In this document: piece after piece, positions 27,304 to 35,537 of the stretch | How the letters are laid out: every line of letters begins with the position of its first letter | Numbering within the stretch: the stretch's first letter is position 1 | Assembly: GCF_008369295.1 (NCBI RefSeq) | Contig: NZ_VOBG01000012.1 | Coordinates: 1-64,000, forward strand | Direction of reading: 5' to 3' | Length of the DNA: 64,000 nucleotides | From: Pseudomonas sp. ANT_H4 | GTDB lineage: Bacteria > Pseudomonadota > Gammaproteobacteria > Pseudomonadales > Pseudomonadaceae | The notes under the pieces: generated by a model | Databases searched by the model: none | What the model was told of the DNA's origin: nothing | The model's input: the letters and a program-made list of their open reading frames with translations, nothing else | Translations under genes and position numbers: made by a program

Positions 27304-27999
27304 TCAGGCACTCAGGGCCAAATAACGGTTCTTGATCGTCGGGTCCGCGCGGAAGGCTTCGGCGCTGCCTTCGTAGACCACGCGGCCTTGTTCGAGGACG
27401 TAATGGCGGTCGGCGAGCTTGTCGCAGACCATCAGGTTCTGTTCCACCAGCAGCACCGGCAGGCCGTCGTCCTTGACCTTGCGCAGGATCTTCACCAGTT
27501 CGTCGACGATCACCGGGGCCAGGCCTTCGGTGGGTTCATCGAGAATCAGTAGCTTGGGATCGTTGAGCAGGGCGCGGGCGATGGCGAGCATCTGTTGCTC
27601 GCCGCCAGACAGTGCATGGCCGGCGTTTTTGCGGCGTTCCTTGAGGCGCGGGAACATGGCGTAGACATCTTCCATCTGCCAGCGACTGGTCTTGCGCACT
27701 GCAATGCGCAGGTTTTCCTCGACGGTGAGCAGGCGGAAAATCCCTCGATTTTCTGGCACCAACGCCAGGCCCTGGCGGGCAATTTCAAAGATTTTCTGCC
27801 CCACCAGCGGCTGGCCATTGAAGTGAATCTGGCCCTGGCGCGGGCAGATAATCCCCAGGATGCTGCGCAGGGTGGTGGTCTTGCCGGCACCGTTGCGCCC
27901 CAACAGGGTCACCAGTTCGCCGGGGTTGACGGTCAGGGACACGCCTTCGAGGACGTGGCTCTTGTCGTAGTAGGAGTGGATATTGTCGACGGTCAGCAT
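27304..27999 (-). CDS. Branched-chain-type ABC transporter ATP-binding protein (LivF family)
   Basis: This 231-residue ATPase has Walker A GRNGAGKTT, signature LSGGEQQM, Walker B LLILDEPTEGLAP and the LivF-type ending. It is the last importer gene in a Liv/Urt-type set (binding protein, two permeases, two ATPases), with a one-base overlap to the LivG-type gene. With the amidase and carbamoylase downstream, the substrate may be an amide or ureide rather than leucine. Confidence 0.9.
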   Translation of the reverse strand: MLTVDNIHSYYDKSHVLEGVSLTVNPGELVTLLGRNGAGKTTTLRSILGIICPRQGQIHFNGQPLVGQKIFEIARQGLALVPENRGIFRLLTVEENLRIAVRKTSRWQMEDVYAMFPRLKERRKNAGHALSGGEQQMLAIARALLNDPKLLILDEPTEGLAPVIVDELVKILRKVKDDGLPVLLVEQNLMVCDKLADRHYVLEQGRVVYEGSAEAFRADPTIKNRYLALSA

Positions 28000-28748
28000 C
28001 AGGCGGCTTCTCCCAGGTAGGCGCTGCGCACGCGCTCATCGGCACGGACCAATTGCGGTGGGCCTTCCACCAGGATTTGGCCGTGGCTCATTACCGTGAT
28101 GGTTTGGCTGATGGACATGACGATGCTCATGTTGTGCTCGATCAACAGCACCGTATGGTCACGACCGAGGTCGCTGATCAGTTGGGTCATGATCGGAATG
28201 TCGTCGATGCCCATCCCCGAAGTGGGTTCATCAAGCATCAGCAGTTTCGGTTTCGAGCAGATCGACATGCCCACTTCCAGCACCCGTTGCTGGCCGTGGG
28301 ACAACTCGCCAGCCAGGGTCTCGGCGCGGGCGGTGAGTTGCAGGCGTTCCAATACCTGATCGGCCATCTCCAGGTGTTCGCGTTTGCTGTCGACCCGACG
28401 CCAGAAGTTTAGCGCTTTCATCCCGTCGCGCCCTTGTGCGGCCAGGCGCAGGTTTTCCCGCACGCTGAGGTTTTGGAACAGGCTGGTGAGCTGGAACGAA
28501 CGGGCCATGCCCAGGCCCACGCGGCTGTGGGCCGGCTTGCGCATCAGGTTCTTGCCGTCGAAATGAATCGCCCCGGCAGTGGCCTGTCGCTCGCCGGTCA
28601 GACAGTGAAACAGGCTGGTCTTGCCAGCGCCGTTGGGGCCAATGATGGTGTGGATGGTGCCGGCTTCGACCTTGAGGTTGACGCCATTTACCGCGTGGAA
28701 GGCGCCGTAGGCCAGTTCCAGATTCTTGGTTTCCAACAGGATGCTCAT
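27999..28748 (-). CDS. Branched-chain-type ABC transporter ATP-binding protein (LivG family)
   Basis: This 249-residue ATPase has Walker A GPNGAGKTSLFHCLTG, the LivG-type ARSFQLTSLFQNLSVREN insertion, signature LSHGQQRVLEV and Walker B LLMLDEPTSGMGIDD. It overlaps the upstream LivM-type permease gene by 4 bases. It pairs with the LivF-type ATPase to drive import. Confidence 0.9.
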   Translation of the reverse strand: MSILLETKNLELAYGAFHAVNGVNLKVEAGTIHTIIGPNGAGKTSLFHCLTGERQATAGAIHFDGKNLMRKPAHSRVGLGMARSFQLTSLFQNLSVRENLRLAAQGRDGMKALNFWRRVDSKREHLEMADQVLERLQLTARAETLAGELSHGQQRVLEVGMSICSKPKLLMLDEPTSGMGIDDIPIMTQLISDLGRDHTVLLIEHNMSIVMSISQTITVMSHGQILVEGPPQLVRADERVRSAYLGEAA

Positions 28749-29755
28749 GACAGCTTCTCCTTGGTTTCGACGCTGGTTTTACGATGGCCGCGCAGCCGCT
28801 CGAACAGCGACGACAAACCGCCCCACAAACCACCGCGCATAAAGATCACCACCAGGATCAGAATCACCCCCAGCAGCATCAGCCAACGCGGCCACAGGTC
28901 GGAAAGGAAATCCCCCAGCAGTACGATGGAACCGGCTCCCAACAGCGAACCAAATAGCGAACCGGCGCCGCCGACGATGGTCATGATCAGGATGTTCTCG
29001 GACATCGCCAGGTCGATGTTCGACAGCGGCACAAAGTGCAGGAGCATGGCGTACAGCGCACCGGCAATCCCGGTCACCGCGCCGGACAATACGAACACCA
29101 GAATCTTGAAGTGGCGGGTGTCGTAGCCGATGGCCGAGGCGCGGGTTTCGTTCTCACGGATCGCCATCAGGGTGCTGCCGAACGGCGAGGCAATCACCCG
29201 GCGTGCGCCGATGAAGATCAGCAGGAACAGCACCGCGACAAAGCCATAGAACGCGCGGGCATCGGTCAGTGAAAGCAGCACGGTTTCACCGATACGGATC
29301 TCCGGGCGCGGCACGCTGAGCAGGCCGTTGTCACCACCGGTCCAGTCGCTCAAGGTGTAGGCGATAAAGTAGGCCATCTGACTGAACGCCAGGGTCAGCA
29401 TCACGAAGTAGATGCCGGTACGGCGGATCGCCAGGGCACCGACCAAAAAAGCCAGGAAACCGCCGGCCACCGCTGCGCCTAAAAGCGCGCTGAACAGGCC
29501 CAGTTGCAGGTGGATCATCAACAGCGCCGCGCAATACGCCCCGGCACCGAAGAAGATGCCTTGGCCGAACGACAGCAGCCCGGTGTAGCCCAGGAGCAGG
29601 TTGCAGGCCAGGGCGGCCATGGCGAAGATCAGGATCTCGGTGGCCAGGGTCGCCGAAGGCAGGACCAACGGCAGACCGATCAACACCGCAAGCACTAACA
29701 GCAGCATATAGCGCGACTGGGTCTTGGCGAACGGCAGGGGGTTTTTCTCGCTCAT
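28745..29755 (-). CDS. Branched-chain-type ABC transporter permease (LivM family)
   Basis: This 336-residue polytopic membrane protein has about 8-9 spans and the LivM signature region (AALACNLLLGYTGLLSFGQG, then AIRENETRASAIGYDT). GGGAGAG six bases before the ATG at 29755 fixes the start. It lies one base from the LivH-type gene and forms the channel with it. Confidence 0.9.
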   Translation of the reverse strand: MSEKNPLPFAKTQSRYMLLLVLAVLIGLPLVLPSATLATEILIFAMAALACNLLLGYTGLLSFGQGIFFGAGAYCAALLMIHLQLGLFSALLGAAVAGGFLAFLVGALAIRRTGIYFVMLTLAFSQMAYFIAYTLSDWTGGDNGLLSVPRPEIRIGETVLLSLTDARAFYGFVAVLFLLIFIGARRVIASPFGSTLMAIRENETRASAIGYDTRHFKILVFVLSGAVTGIAGALYAMLLHFVPLSNIDLAMSENILIMTIVGGAGSLFGSLLGAGSIVLLGDFLSDLWPRWLMLLGVILILVVIFMRGGLWGGLSSLFERLRGHRKTSVETKEKLS

Positions 29756-29756
29756 G

Positions 29757-30617
29757 TCAGGCTCTCCCAAACAGGCCGTAAGGGCGTACCAGAATCACCA
29801 CGGCCATTGCGCCGTAGATCATCAGGCTCGCACCCTGGGGCCAGAGTGTGGTCATCAGGCTTTGCACCACGCCCACCAGCAAACCGCCCACCAGGGCACC
29901 GCTGAAGGAACCCATGCCGCCGATCACCACTACGACGAAGGCGACGCCGAGGATTTCCGGGCCGACAAAGGGCTGGGCGCCGCGCAACGGGGCAAACAGC
30001 ACACCGGCAACGCCGGCCAGAGCGACGCCGAGGGCGAAGGTCATGGAGAACAGGCGAAAGATGTTGGTGCCCAGCAGCGATACGGTTTCGGTGCTTTCAC
30101 TGCCGGCACGCACCAGGGCACCGAAGCGCGTGCGCTCCAGCAGCAGCCACAGGCCCAGGCCCACCAGCCCTGAAAAGACAATCAGGAACAGGCGGTAGTA
30201 GGGGTAGACGAAATCACCCACCACCAGCACGCCTCGCAGCAATTCGGGCACGGCGACGCTTTTGCCCACTGGGCCCCAGATCATCACGCTGGCTTCCTGG
30301 ATGATTAGCGCGATCCCTAAGGTCACCAGAATCTGGAACATGTGCGGCAAGTGGTAAATCCGCTGGATCAATAATCGCTCGATCACCCAGGCCAGGGCGG
30401 CCACCACCAGCGGCGCGATCAGCAGGGCCAGCCAGAAGCTGCCGGTGAGGCTGACGGCGGTGTAGCAGATGTAGGCGCCCAGCAGGAAAAACGCACCGTG
30501 GGCGAAGTTGACGAAGTTCAGCAGGCCGAAAATGATCGTCAGCCCGACCGCGATCAGGAAGTAGATCATCCCCAGCCCGAGGCCGTTGAGTATCTGGAAC
30601 AGGTAAAGATTGAGCAT
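29757..30617 (-). CDS. Branched-chain-type ABC transporter permease (LivH family)
   Basis: This 286-residue permease has the family signature LIAVGLTIIFGLLNFVNFAH near the N-terminus and GVAGVLFAPLRGAQPFVGPE near residue 210. About eight hydrophobic segments are visible. It is the first permease of the importer, separated from the binding-protein gene by a 68-base gap holding a hairpin. Confidence 0.9.
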   Translation of the reverse strand: MLNLYLFQILNGLGLGMIYFLIAVGLTIIFGLLNFVNFAHGAFFLLGAYICYTAVSLTGSFWLALLIAPLVVAALAWVIERLLIQRIYHLPHMFQILVTLGIALIIQEASVMIWGPVGKSVAVPELLRGVLVVGDFVYPYYRLFLIVFSGLVGLGLWLLLERTRFGALVRAGSESTETVSLLGTNIFRLFSMTFALGVALAGVAGVLFAPLRGAQPFVGPEILGVAFVVVVIGGMGSFSGALVGGLLVGVVQSLMTTLWPQGASLMIYGAMAVVILVRPYGLFGRA

Positions 30618-30631
30618 GCAGGAATCCTCGA

Positions 30632-30657
30632 ACAGGAGGCCGCCCGAGCGGCCCTGT
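30632..30657 (-). terminator. Hairpin between binding-protein and permease genes
   Basis: GGCCGC and GCGGCC pair around the loop CCGA, extended by ACAG/CTGT with a two-base bulge. It lies in the transcript just after the binding-protein gene and has no T-tract. Its likely role is partial termination or 3' mRNA protection, so that the binding protein is made in excess. Confidence 0.55.
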
Positions 30658-30685
30658 CGTGTGTTACCGGTAATGGTTTAGCGGA

Positions 30686-31888
30686 TCAGCCGAGCACGCA
30701 GCCGGTGGCCTCTACCGGCGGGAACGATTGGCCGGAACTGATCACCTTGGCTAGGTCGTCCTTGTCGGCCATATCGCCAGCGGCCTTGCCCACCAGCAGG
30801 TAGTAGTCCTTGATCACCTGGTGGTCGCCGGCACGGATCGATTCCTTGCCGGTCGGCCCTTCGTAACTGAGGCCCTGCATGGCCTTGGCCACGGTCGGCC
30901 CGTCGAAACTGCCGGTGGCGATGATGGTGTCGAGCATGACTTTGGTGCTGATGTAGTCAGCGGCCAGAGGGTAGGTGGGGTTGATGCCGTATTTGGCTTG
31001 GGTCAGTTTCACCAGCTCGCGGTTGAGCGGGGTGTCGACCTGGTGCCAGTACTGCGCGCCAAGGTACACGCCGTCGAGAAGGTCGCTGCCCAGTTCCTGG
31101 AACTGGTCGAGTCCGGCGGACCATACCAGCAGCACTTTCATGCGTTCCTTGATGCCGAAGTTGACTGCCTGGCGCAGGGTATTGGACGACTGGCTGCCGA
31201 AATTGAGCAGCACCAGCACGTCGGGTTTGGCGGCGATGGCGTTGGTCAGGTAGCCGGAGAATTCCTGTTCCTGTAACGAGTGATAGCTGTTGCCGCAGTG
31301 CTCCAGGCCATGTTCGGCGAGTACCGACTTGGCCCCTTCCAGAAGCGCTTCACCGAACACATATTGCGGGGTGATGGTGTACCAGCGCTTGGCATCGGGC
31401 AGTAACTTGATCAGCGGCACGATGGTTTCGCGGATCGCACCGTAGGTTGGCACCGACCAGCGGAAGGTTGCACTGTTGCAGTCTTTTCCGGTGACTTCAT
31501 CGGCGCCCACCGGGGTCATGAATACACCTCCGGCCTTGCCCACTTCCTTGGCCACTGCCAGCGCCGAGGACGACAGGGTACACCCCTGGAAGAACCGCGC
31601 GCCGTCCTGCTGAATCGCTTCCTGAACTTTGCGCACCGCCTTGCCGGCATTGCCTTCGGTGTCGATCACCTTGTAGTTCAGCGGGCGACCCAATAGTTCG
31701 GGATGCTGTTCCACCGCCAGGCGTGAACCCATGTCGGCAAACTTGCCATAACTGGCAAAGGCGCCAGACATGGACTTGAGGCCATAAAAGGTAAACGGCT
31801 CGGCGGCAAATGCAGAGCGCACACTCAACGGAAGGCTGAGGGCGGCTGCGGCGGTGAGGCTGGCTTTCAACAACGTACGACGCTGCAT
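30686..31888 (-). CDS. Liv-type ABC transporter periplasmic binding protein
   Basis: This ~400-residue protein begins with a Tat-like or Sec signal (MQRRTLLKASLTAAAALSLP, cleavage near AFAAEP) and has the leucine-binding-type fold (YKVIDTEGNAGKAVRKVQEA, GADEVTGKD). The start at 31888 has GGGAG seven bases upstream. It heads the importer operon upstream of the amide-hydrolysing enzymes. The ligand is unknown; an amide, ureide or short peptide is inferred from the neighbours. Confidence 0.9.
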   Translation of the reverse strand: MQRRTLLKASLTAAAALSLPLSVRSAFAAEPFTFYGLKSMSGAFASYGKFADMGSRLAVEQHPELLGRPLNYKVIDTEGNAGKAVRKVQEAIQQDGARFFQGCTLSSSALAVAKEVGKAGGVFMTPVGADEVTGKDCNSATFRWSVPTYGAIRETIVPLIKLLPDAKRWYTITPQYVFGEALLEGAKSVLAEHGLEHCGNSYHSLQEQEFSGYLTNAIAAKPDVLVLLNFGSQSSNTLRQAVNFGIKERMKVLLVWSAGLDQFQELGSDLLDGVYLGAQYWHQVDTPLNRELVKLTQAKYGINPTYPLAADYISTKVMLDTIIATGSFDGPTVAKAMQGLSYEGPTGKESIRAGDHQVIKDYYLLVGKAAGDMADKDDLAKVISSGQSFPPVEATGCVLG

Positions 31889-31982
31889 GGGGTGACTCCC
31901 TGGTTTAGTTATTGGCAGGAGTGGCAATGGCAAAACGGCGCATCACGGCCTGTGGGCAGGCCTTTTATTGGGGTGGGTCTTA

Positions 31983-32082
31983 TGTAGGAGCGAGCTTGCT
32001 CGCGAGAAACCCGAGCGCGCCGATGGGCATCAGATTTCCCGCGTTATCGTTAACGACCCTCGCGAGCAAGCTGGCTCCTACA
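31983..32082. repeat. REPIN-like pair of inverted REP arms
   Basis: TGTAGGAGCGAGCTTGCTCG... (31983-32005) is mirrored at 32060-32082 with 22 of 23 positions matching, separated by about 54 bases. This TGTAGGAGC/GCTCCTACA element is one of the commonest extragenic repeats of fluorescent pseudomonads. It fills the gap between the binding-protein start and the GntR-type stop. Confidence 0.8.
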
Positions 32083-32094
32083 GGTAAAACGGGG

Positions 32095-32865
32095 TCAGTG
32101 GTTGTGATCGAACTCCAGTAGAAAATGCGGGCTGACTTGGCCTTCGAGCGCGGTCATGTGGTGTTCGGCGTCGCACATGTGCTCATGCATCAAGGTGCGC
32201 ACGGTGGTTTCATCTTCGGCGCGAAAAGCGATCAGCAACTGCTTGTGATAGTCCAGGTTGGCAGCGTCGAACTGCTTGCGCTTGGGCTTGTAAGCTTTTT
32301 TCAGCACCACGAGGTCGCGCAGCAAATCGTTGAGAAATTGCGCCATGAAACTCAGCAGCGGATTGGGGCAGGCACGGGCCAGCAGATTATGGAACTCCAG
32401 TTCCGCCAGGCGCTGTTCACGCTGGCCGGCTTCGCTGTCTTCCGGTGCGCTGCAAAAATCCACGTTGTCTTGGAGGGCGCGATAGTCGTCTTCGCTCAAG
32501 CGACCGAGCACCGACACGGCCAGTTCCACCTCGATGACCTTGCGCAACTGATAGACCTGCTCGCCATCCAGATGCTGGAAGTGCAGGTAATTGCGCAAGG
32601 CGCGGCTGGCCGGCTCGGTGCCGGCCTGATTCAAATAGGCACCGCCACTGGGGCCGGTGCGGGTGCTGACCAGTCCTTCGACCTCCAGCGCCTTGAGGGC
32701 TTCACGGGCCGAACCCTTGGAGCACTGGAAGCTTTCCATCAGCTCACGCTCGGTAGGCAAGCGGTCGCCGGGCTTCAGGGCGTCGGTGACGATGGAGCGC
32801 TTGACCGACTCGACAATCACATCGGAAAGCTTCTGGCGTTTGCGTCGCAGGGGGCGGCTGAGCAT
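32095..32865 (-). CDS. GntR/FadR-family transcriptional regulator
   Basis: This 256-residue regulator has an N-terminal winged helix (LKPGDRLPTERELMESFQCS, KGSAREALKALEVEGLV) and an all-helical FCD ligand domain. The domain has candidate metal-ligand histidines in ELEFHNLLA and LMHEHMCDAEHHM. It lies just upstream of the importer and amidase operon on the same strand and is its likely regulator. Confidence 0.88.
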   Translation of the reverse strand: MLSRPLRRKRQKLSDVIVESVKRSIVTDALKPGDRLPTERELMESFQCSKGSAREALKALEVEGLVSTRTGPSGGAYLNQAGTEPASRALRNYLHFQHLDGEQVYQLRKVIEVELAVSVLGRLSEDDYRALQDNVDFCSAPEDSEAGQREQRLAELEFHNLLARACPNPLLSFMAQFLNDLLRDLVVLKKAYKPKRKQFDAANLDYHKQLLIAFRAEDETTVRTLMHEHMCDAEHHMTALEGQVSPHFLLEFDHNH

Positions 32866-33028
32866 GGTTTTCTATTTATCGTATTAATGCGGATAAATAG
32901 CACTTAATAGGGGTTGGCGAGGGGCGTCAACGGCAGGGGTCGTTTTCAGTCAAGAAGGGTCGCAAACAGGTCTGGCGCAGTAATTGCCTCCCTTCACCGC
33001 TCAGTCTTTATGCAGGAGCAACCCGACC

Positions 33029-33240
33029 ATGCAATTACGAGCCTTGCGGTATTTCCACGAGGTCGCGCGCTGCGCTTCGTTGCGTAAGGCGGCTGAGCGG
33101 TTGTACGTCACGCCGACGGCCGTGAGCCGGCAGATCGAGCACTTGGAGCACTTCTTTGGTGCCGCCCTGATTGAGCGCGGGCCCCGAGGTATCCGTTTGA
33201 CGGTGGAGGGCGAATGCCTGGCCGAACAGGTAACGTCCAC
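33029..33240 (+). pseudogene. LysR-family regulator, truncated to DNA-binding domain
   Basis: Only about 70 residues of a LysR regulator remain: the winged helix MQLRALRYFHEVARCASLRK, AAERLYVTPTAVSRQIEHLE and the RLTVEGE segment. After about 33240 the frame continues only as antisense of the oprD fragment, so the ~220-residue effector domain is missing. The breakpoint coincides with that of the oprD fragment on the opposite strand. It is unlikely to respond to an inducer. Confidence 0.85.
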
Positions 33241-33988
33241 ACTCATAGTATTGGTCCCACATATCTTCGAAGCGCGAGCCGTAGAGGCTGGCTTCCAGGC
33301 CATAGCCCGGCTTGATCGTGGCGCCCAGATAGCTGATGCGCGCACCGCTGTAGGCGCGGTTACCGAAGGTGGTGGTCAGGCGTTCGGCACCGGTGCCGAT
33401 GCGGGGGATCGCCCGGTCGAAACTGCCGCCTTGAATCGACAGCCAATCCAGTTCGTTGCTGTACAGCCCCATGCCCTGGAAGCTGGAGGGCAGGGCGCGG
33501 TTATCCTTGTAGCGCAGAATCGGGTTGTCGGTCATTAGGCGGCCGGCCTTGAGTTCGGTGCTGGACAGCCGAAAGCGCACATCGCCCACCCCCAGCCGGC
33601 TCCAGGTCGGGATGGCGTCGCCGTCGCTGTCCACCAGCACGCGGTCGCCGCCATTGGCCACCTTGCCATGGCCGCGTTCCAGGTTGACCGCGCTGAATAC
33701 GCCCACGTCCACACCGACACCAATCAGGCCCTGAGTGTAGCCGGAGCTGTACTTGAGCATGCTGGTCTGCACCCAGGTTTCCCGCACGCGGGTCGGCTCG
33801 ATGCCGCCGGGTTTCTTGATGCTCAGGCGGGTGGTGCGCTTTGTGTGCTGGTTGGAGTAGTAGTGACGCAGGTTCAGGTCCAGGGTGCTGCCTTCAAGAA
33901 AACCGGGCGCGCTGGCCTGGGCATTCTCTTGAGCAAAAGCCTGAGTGCTTGTGGCCAGGGTGACGGCCAGCAAAAGACGTGGATACAT
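33240..33988 (-). pseudogene. OprD-family outer-membrane porin, 3'-truncated
   Basis: The gene starts at 33988 with a signal peptide (MYPRLLLAVTLATSTQAFAQ) and OprD features: GFLEGSTLDLNLRHYYSNQH, RETWVQTSMLKYSSGYTQGL and LKAGRLMTDNPILRYKDNRALP. The OprD sequence stops after RFEDMWDQYY (~residue 247) where the family runs to about 420; the frame then continues as antisense of the lysR fragment. Nearly half of the beta-barrel is gone, so it should not fold. OprD porins are often paired with amidase and MFS genes, as seen upstream. Confidence 0.85.
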
Positions 33989-34089
33989 GGTGAATCCCCA
34001 CACAAGTAAGACGTAAGGCGACCGTCCCGGCCAAACCCATGGGCTCGACCGGTCAGTGGCGAAAAGACGCGGGACAGTGGGAAGCGGTA

Positions 34090-35442
34090 TCAGCGAACCG
34101 GGGCTTCTGTGAGCCGGGTTTCGCGGGCCGATTGGCCAGGCAGCGATGGCCGGGTTTCCTTGGCAAACCAGGCGGCGGTCAGGCACACCACGTTGGCGAT
34201 CAGCAAGTACCAGACCGGCGACATCGGGTCACCGGTGGTGCCGATCAGCCAGGTGATGATGATCTGCGCGGTGCCGCCAAACGCCGCCACGCCGAAGGCG
34301 TAGACGATGGAGAAACCGGTGGAACGTACCGACTTGGGAAAGCTCTCCACCAGCAACACGATCAACGCCGCGCCACTCATGCCATGCAGGCCCGACAGTA
34401 CGGCCAGGGTGATGAGGAAGGTCGAAGGGCTGGGGTGTTCGGTCATCAGTTGCAGCGCGGGGAACAGGATCAGCAGCAACACCACCCGTGGCGTCATCAG
34501 AATCACGCGGCGGCCGAAGCGGTCGCAGAGTATACCGCCGGCGATTGCGCACACTGCCATCGCCGCCCCGGCCACCAGGGTGGAGAGCATGGAAATGCTG
34601 GTGGGCAACTTCAGTTCGGTGAGGGCGAAGGTGGTCATATAGTTGAGGAAGTACTGGGTGATGGTGCTGCCGGAGAGGATCAGCAAGCCCAGCACCAGCG
34701 CCCGCCGATGCTTACCGCAGACTTCCCGCACCAGCTCGCCGGTGCTGGTCTGCTCGCCGTGGCCGTGGAAGGTTTCTGCCAGGTTGCGGCGGATGTAGAT
34801 GCCGATGGGCAACACCAGCAGACCGAACACGAACGGCACGCGCCAACCCCAGCTGTTGAGGTCTTCGGGTGACATGACTTTGGTCAGGGTATAACCCACC
34901 AGGCCTGCAGCCATCGCCGCGACGCCTTGGGCGACCACTTGCCAACAGGCATAAGTGCCGCGCTTGTGTGGCGGTGCGGCTTCCAGGATGTAAGTGGTGG
35001 CGGGGCCGGCTTCACCGCCCCAGGCCAGGCCCTGGATCATGCGGGTGACCACCAGCAGGATCGGCGCGGCGATGCCAATGGTCTCGTAGCCGGGCAAGAT
35101 CGCAATACTGCCGGTGCCCACAGCCATCATCACCAGGGTCAGCAACATCGCCGGTTTGCGCCCGACACGATCGGCGTAGGCGCCAATCAGTACGGCGCCC
35201 AACGGCCGTACGATAAAGCCGATGCCGAAGGCTGTGACCGACAGCATCAAGCTGACGAAGGCGCTGTCGGAGGGGAAAAACGTGTGGCCAATCATCACCG
35301 CGAAAGTTGCGTACACACCAAAGTCGAAAAACTCCACCGCGTTGCCCAGCACCACGGCAAAGATGCTCTTTTTGCCAGCGTCCGGGGACGGTGTTTCGGG
35401 TGTCTGATCCGGATCGGATCGGGTCAATTGTTCAGTGTGCAT
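34090..35442 (-). CDS. MFS transporter, metabolite:H+ symporter (MHS) family
   Basis: This 450-residue 12-span permease has the MHS signatures: VVLGNAVEFFDFGVYATFAV, RPLGAVLIGAYADRVGRKPA and QGLAWGGEAGPATTYILEAA. It is related to ProP, ShiA and KgtP, which import polar metabolites. It lies between the truncated oprD gene and an amidase gene on the same strand. An uptake-plus-hydrolysis unit for an amide-containing compound is inferred. Confidence 0.9.
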   Translation of the reverse strand: MHTEQLTRSDPDQTPETPSPDAGKKSIFAVVLGNAVEFFDFGVYATFAVMIGHTFFPSDSAFVSLMLSVTAFGIGFIVRPLGAVLIGAYADRVGRKPAMLLTLVMMAVGTGSIAILPGYETIGIAAPILLVVTRMIQGLAWGGEAGPATTYILEAAPPHKRGTYACWQVVAQGVAAMAAGLVGYTLTKVMSPEDLNSWGWRVPFVFGLLVLPIGIYIRRNLAETFHGHGEQTSTGELVREVCGKHRRALVLGLLILSGSTITQYFLNYMTTFALTELKLPTSISMLSTLVAGAAMAVCAIAGGILCDRFGRRVILMTPRVVLLLILFPALQLMTEHPSPSTFLITLAVLSGLHGMSGAALIVLLVESFPKSVRSTGFSIVYAFGVAAFGGTAQIIITWLIGTTGDPMSPVWYLLIANVVCLTAAWFAKETRPSLPGQSARETRLTEAPVR

Positions 35443-35537
35443 ACTAGCCCCTCGATTTTAGTTATAAGTCGTCCAGACCCCGGCCGGGTGGCCGAGGAAC
35501 AGGCGTGTGGGTGGGCAGTTCAGTTACAGCATTAAAG

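Noticed and set aside
32042..32055. GTTATCGTTAAC, the reverse complement of the core of the LacI operator at 15498
   Set aside because: It lies inside a REPIN-like element whose middle often contains this sequence. It has no neighbouring polyol gene and lacks the outer ATGTTA/TAACAT symmetry.
33241..33538. Continuation of the lysR frame to 33538
   Set aside because: Beyond about 33240 the translation is antisense of a convincing OprD coding sequence and shows no LysR effector-domain pattern.
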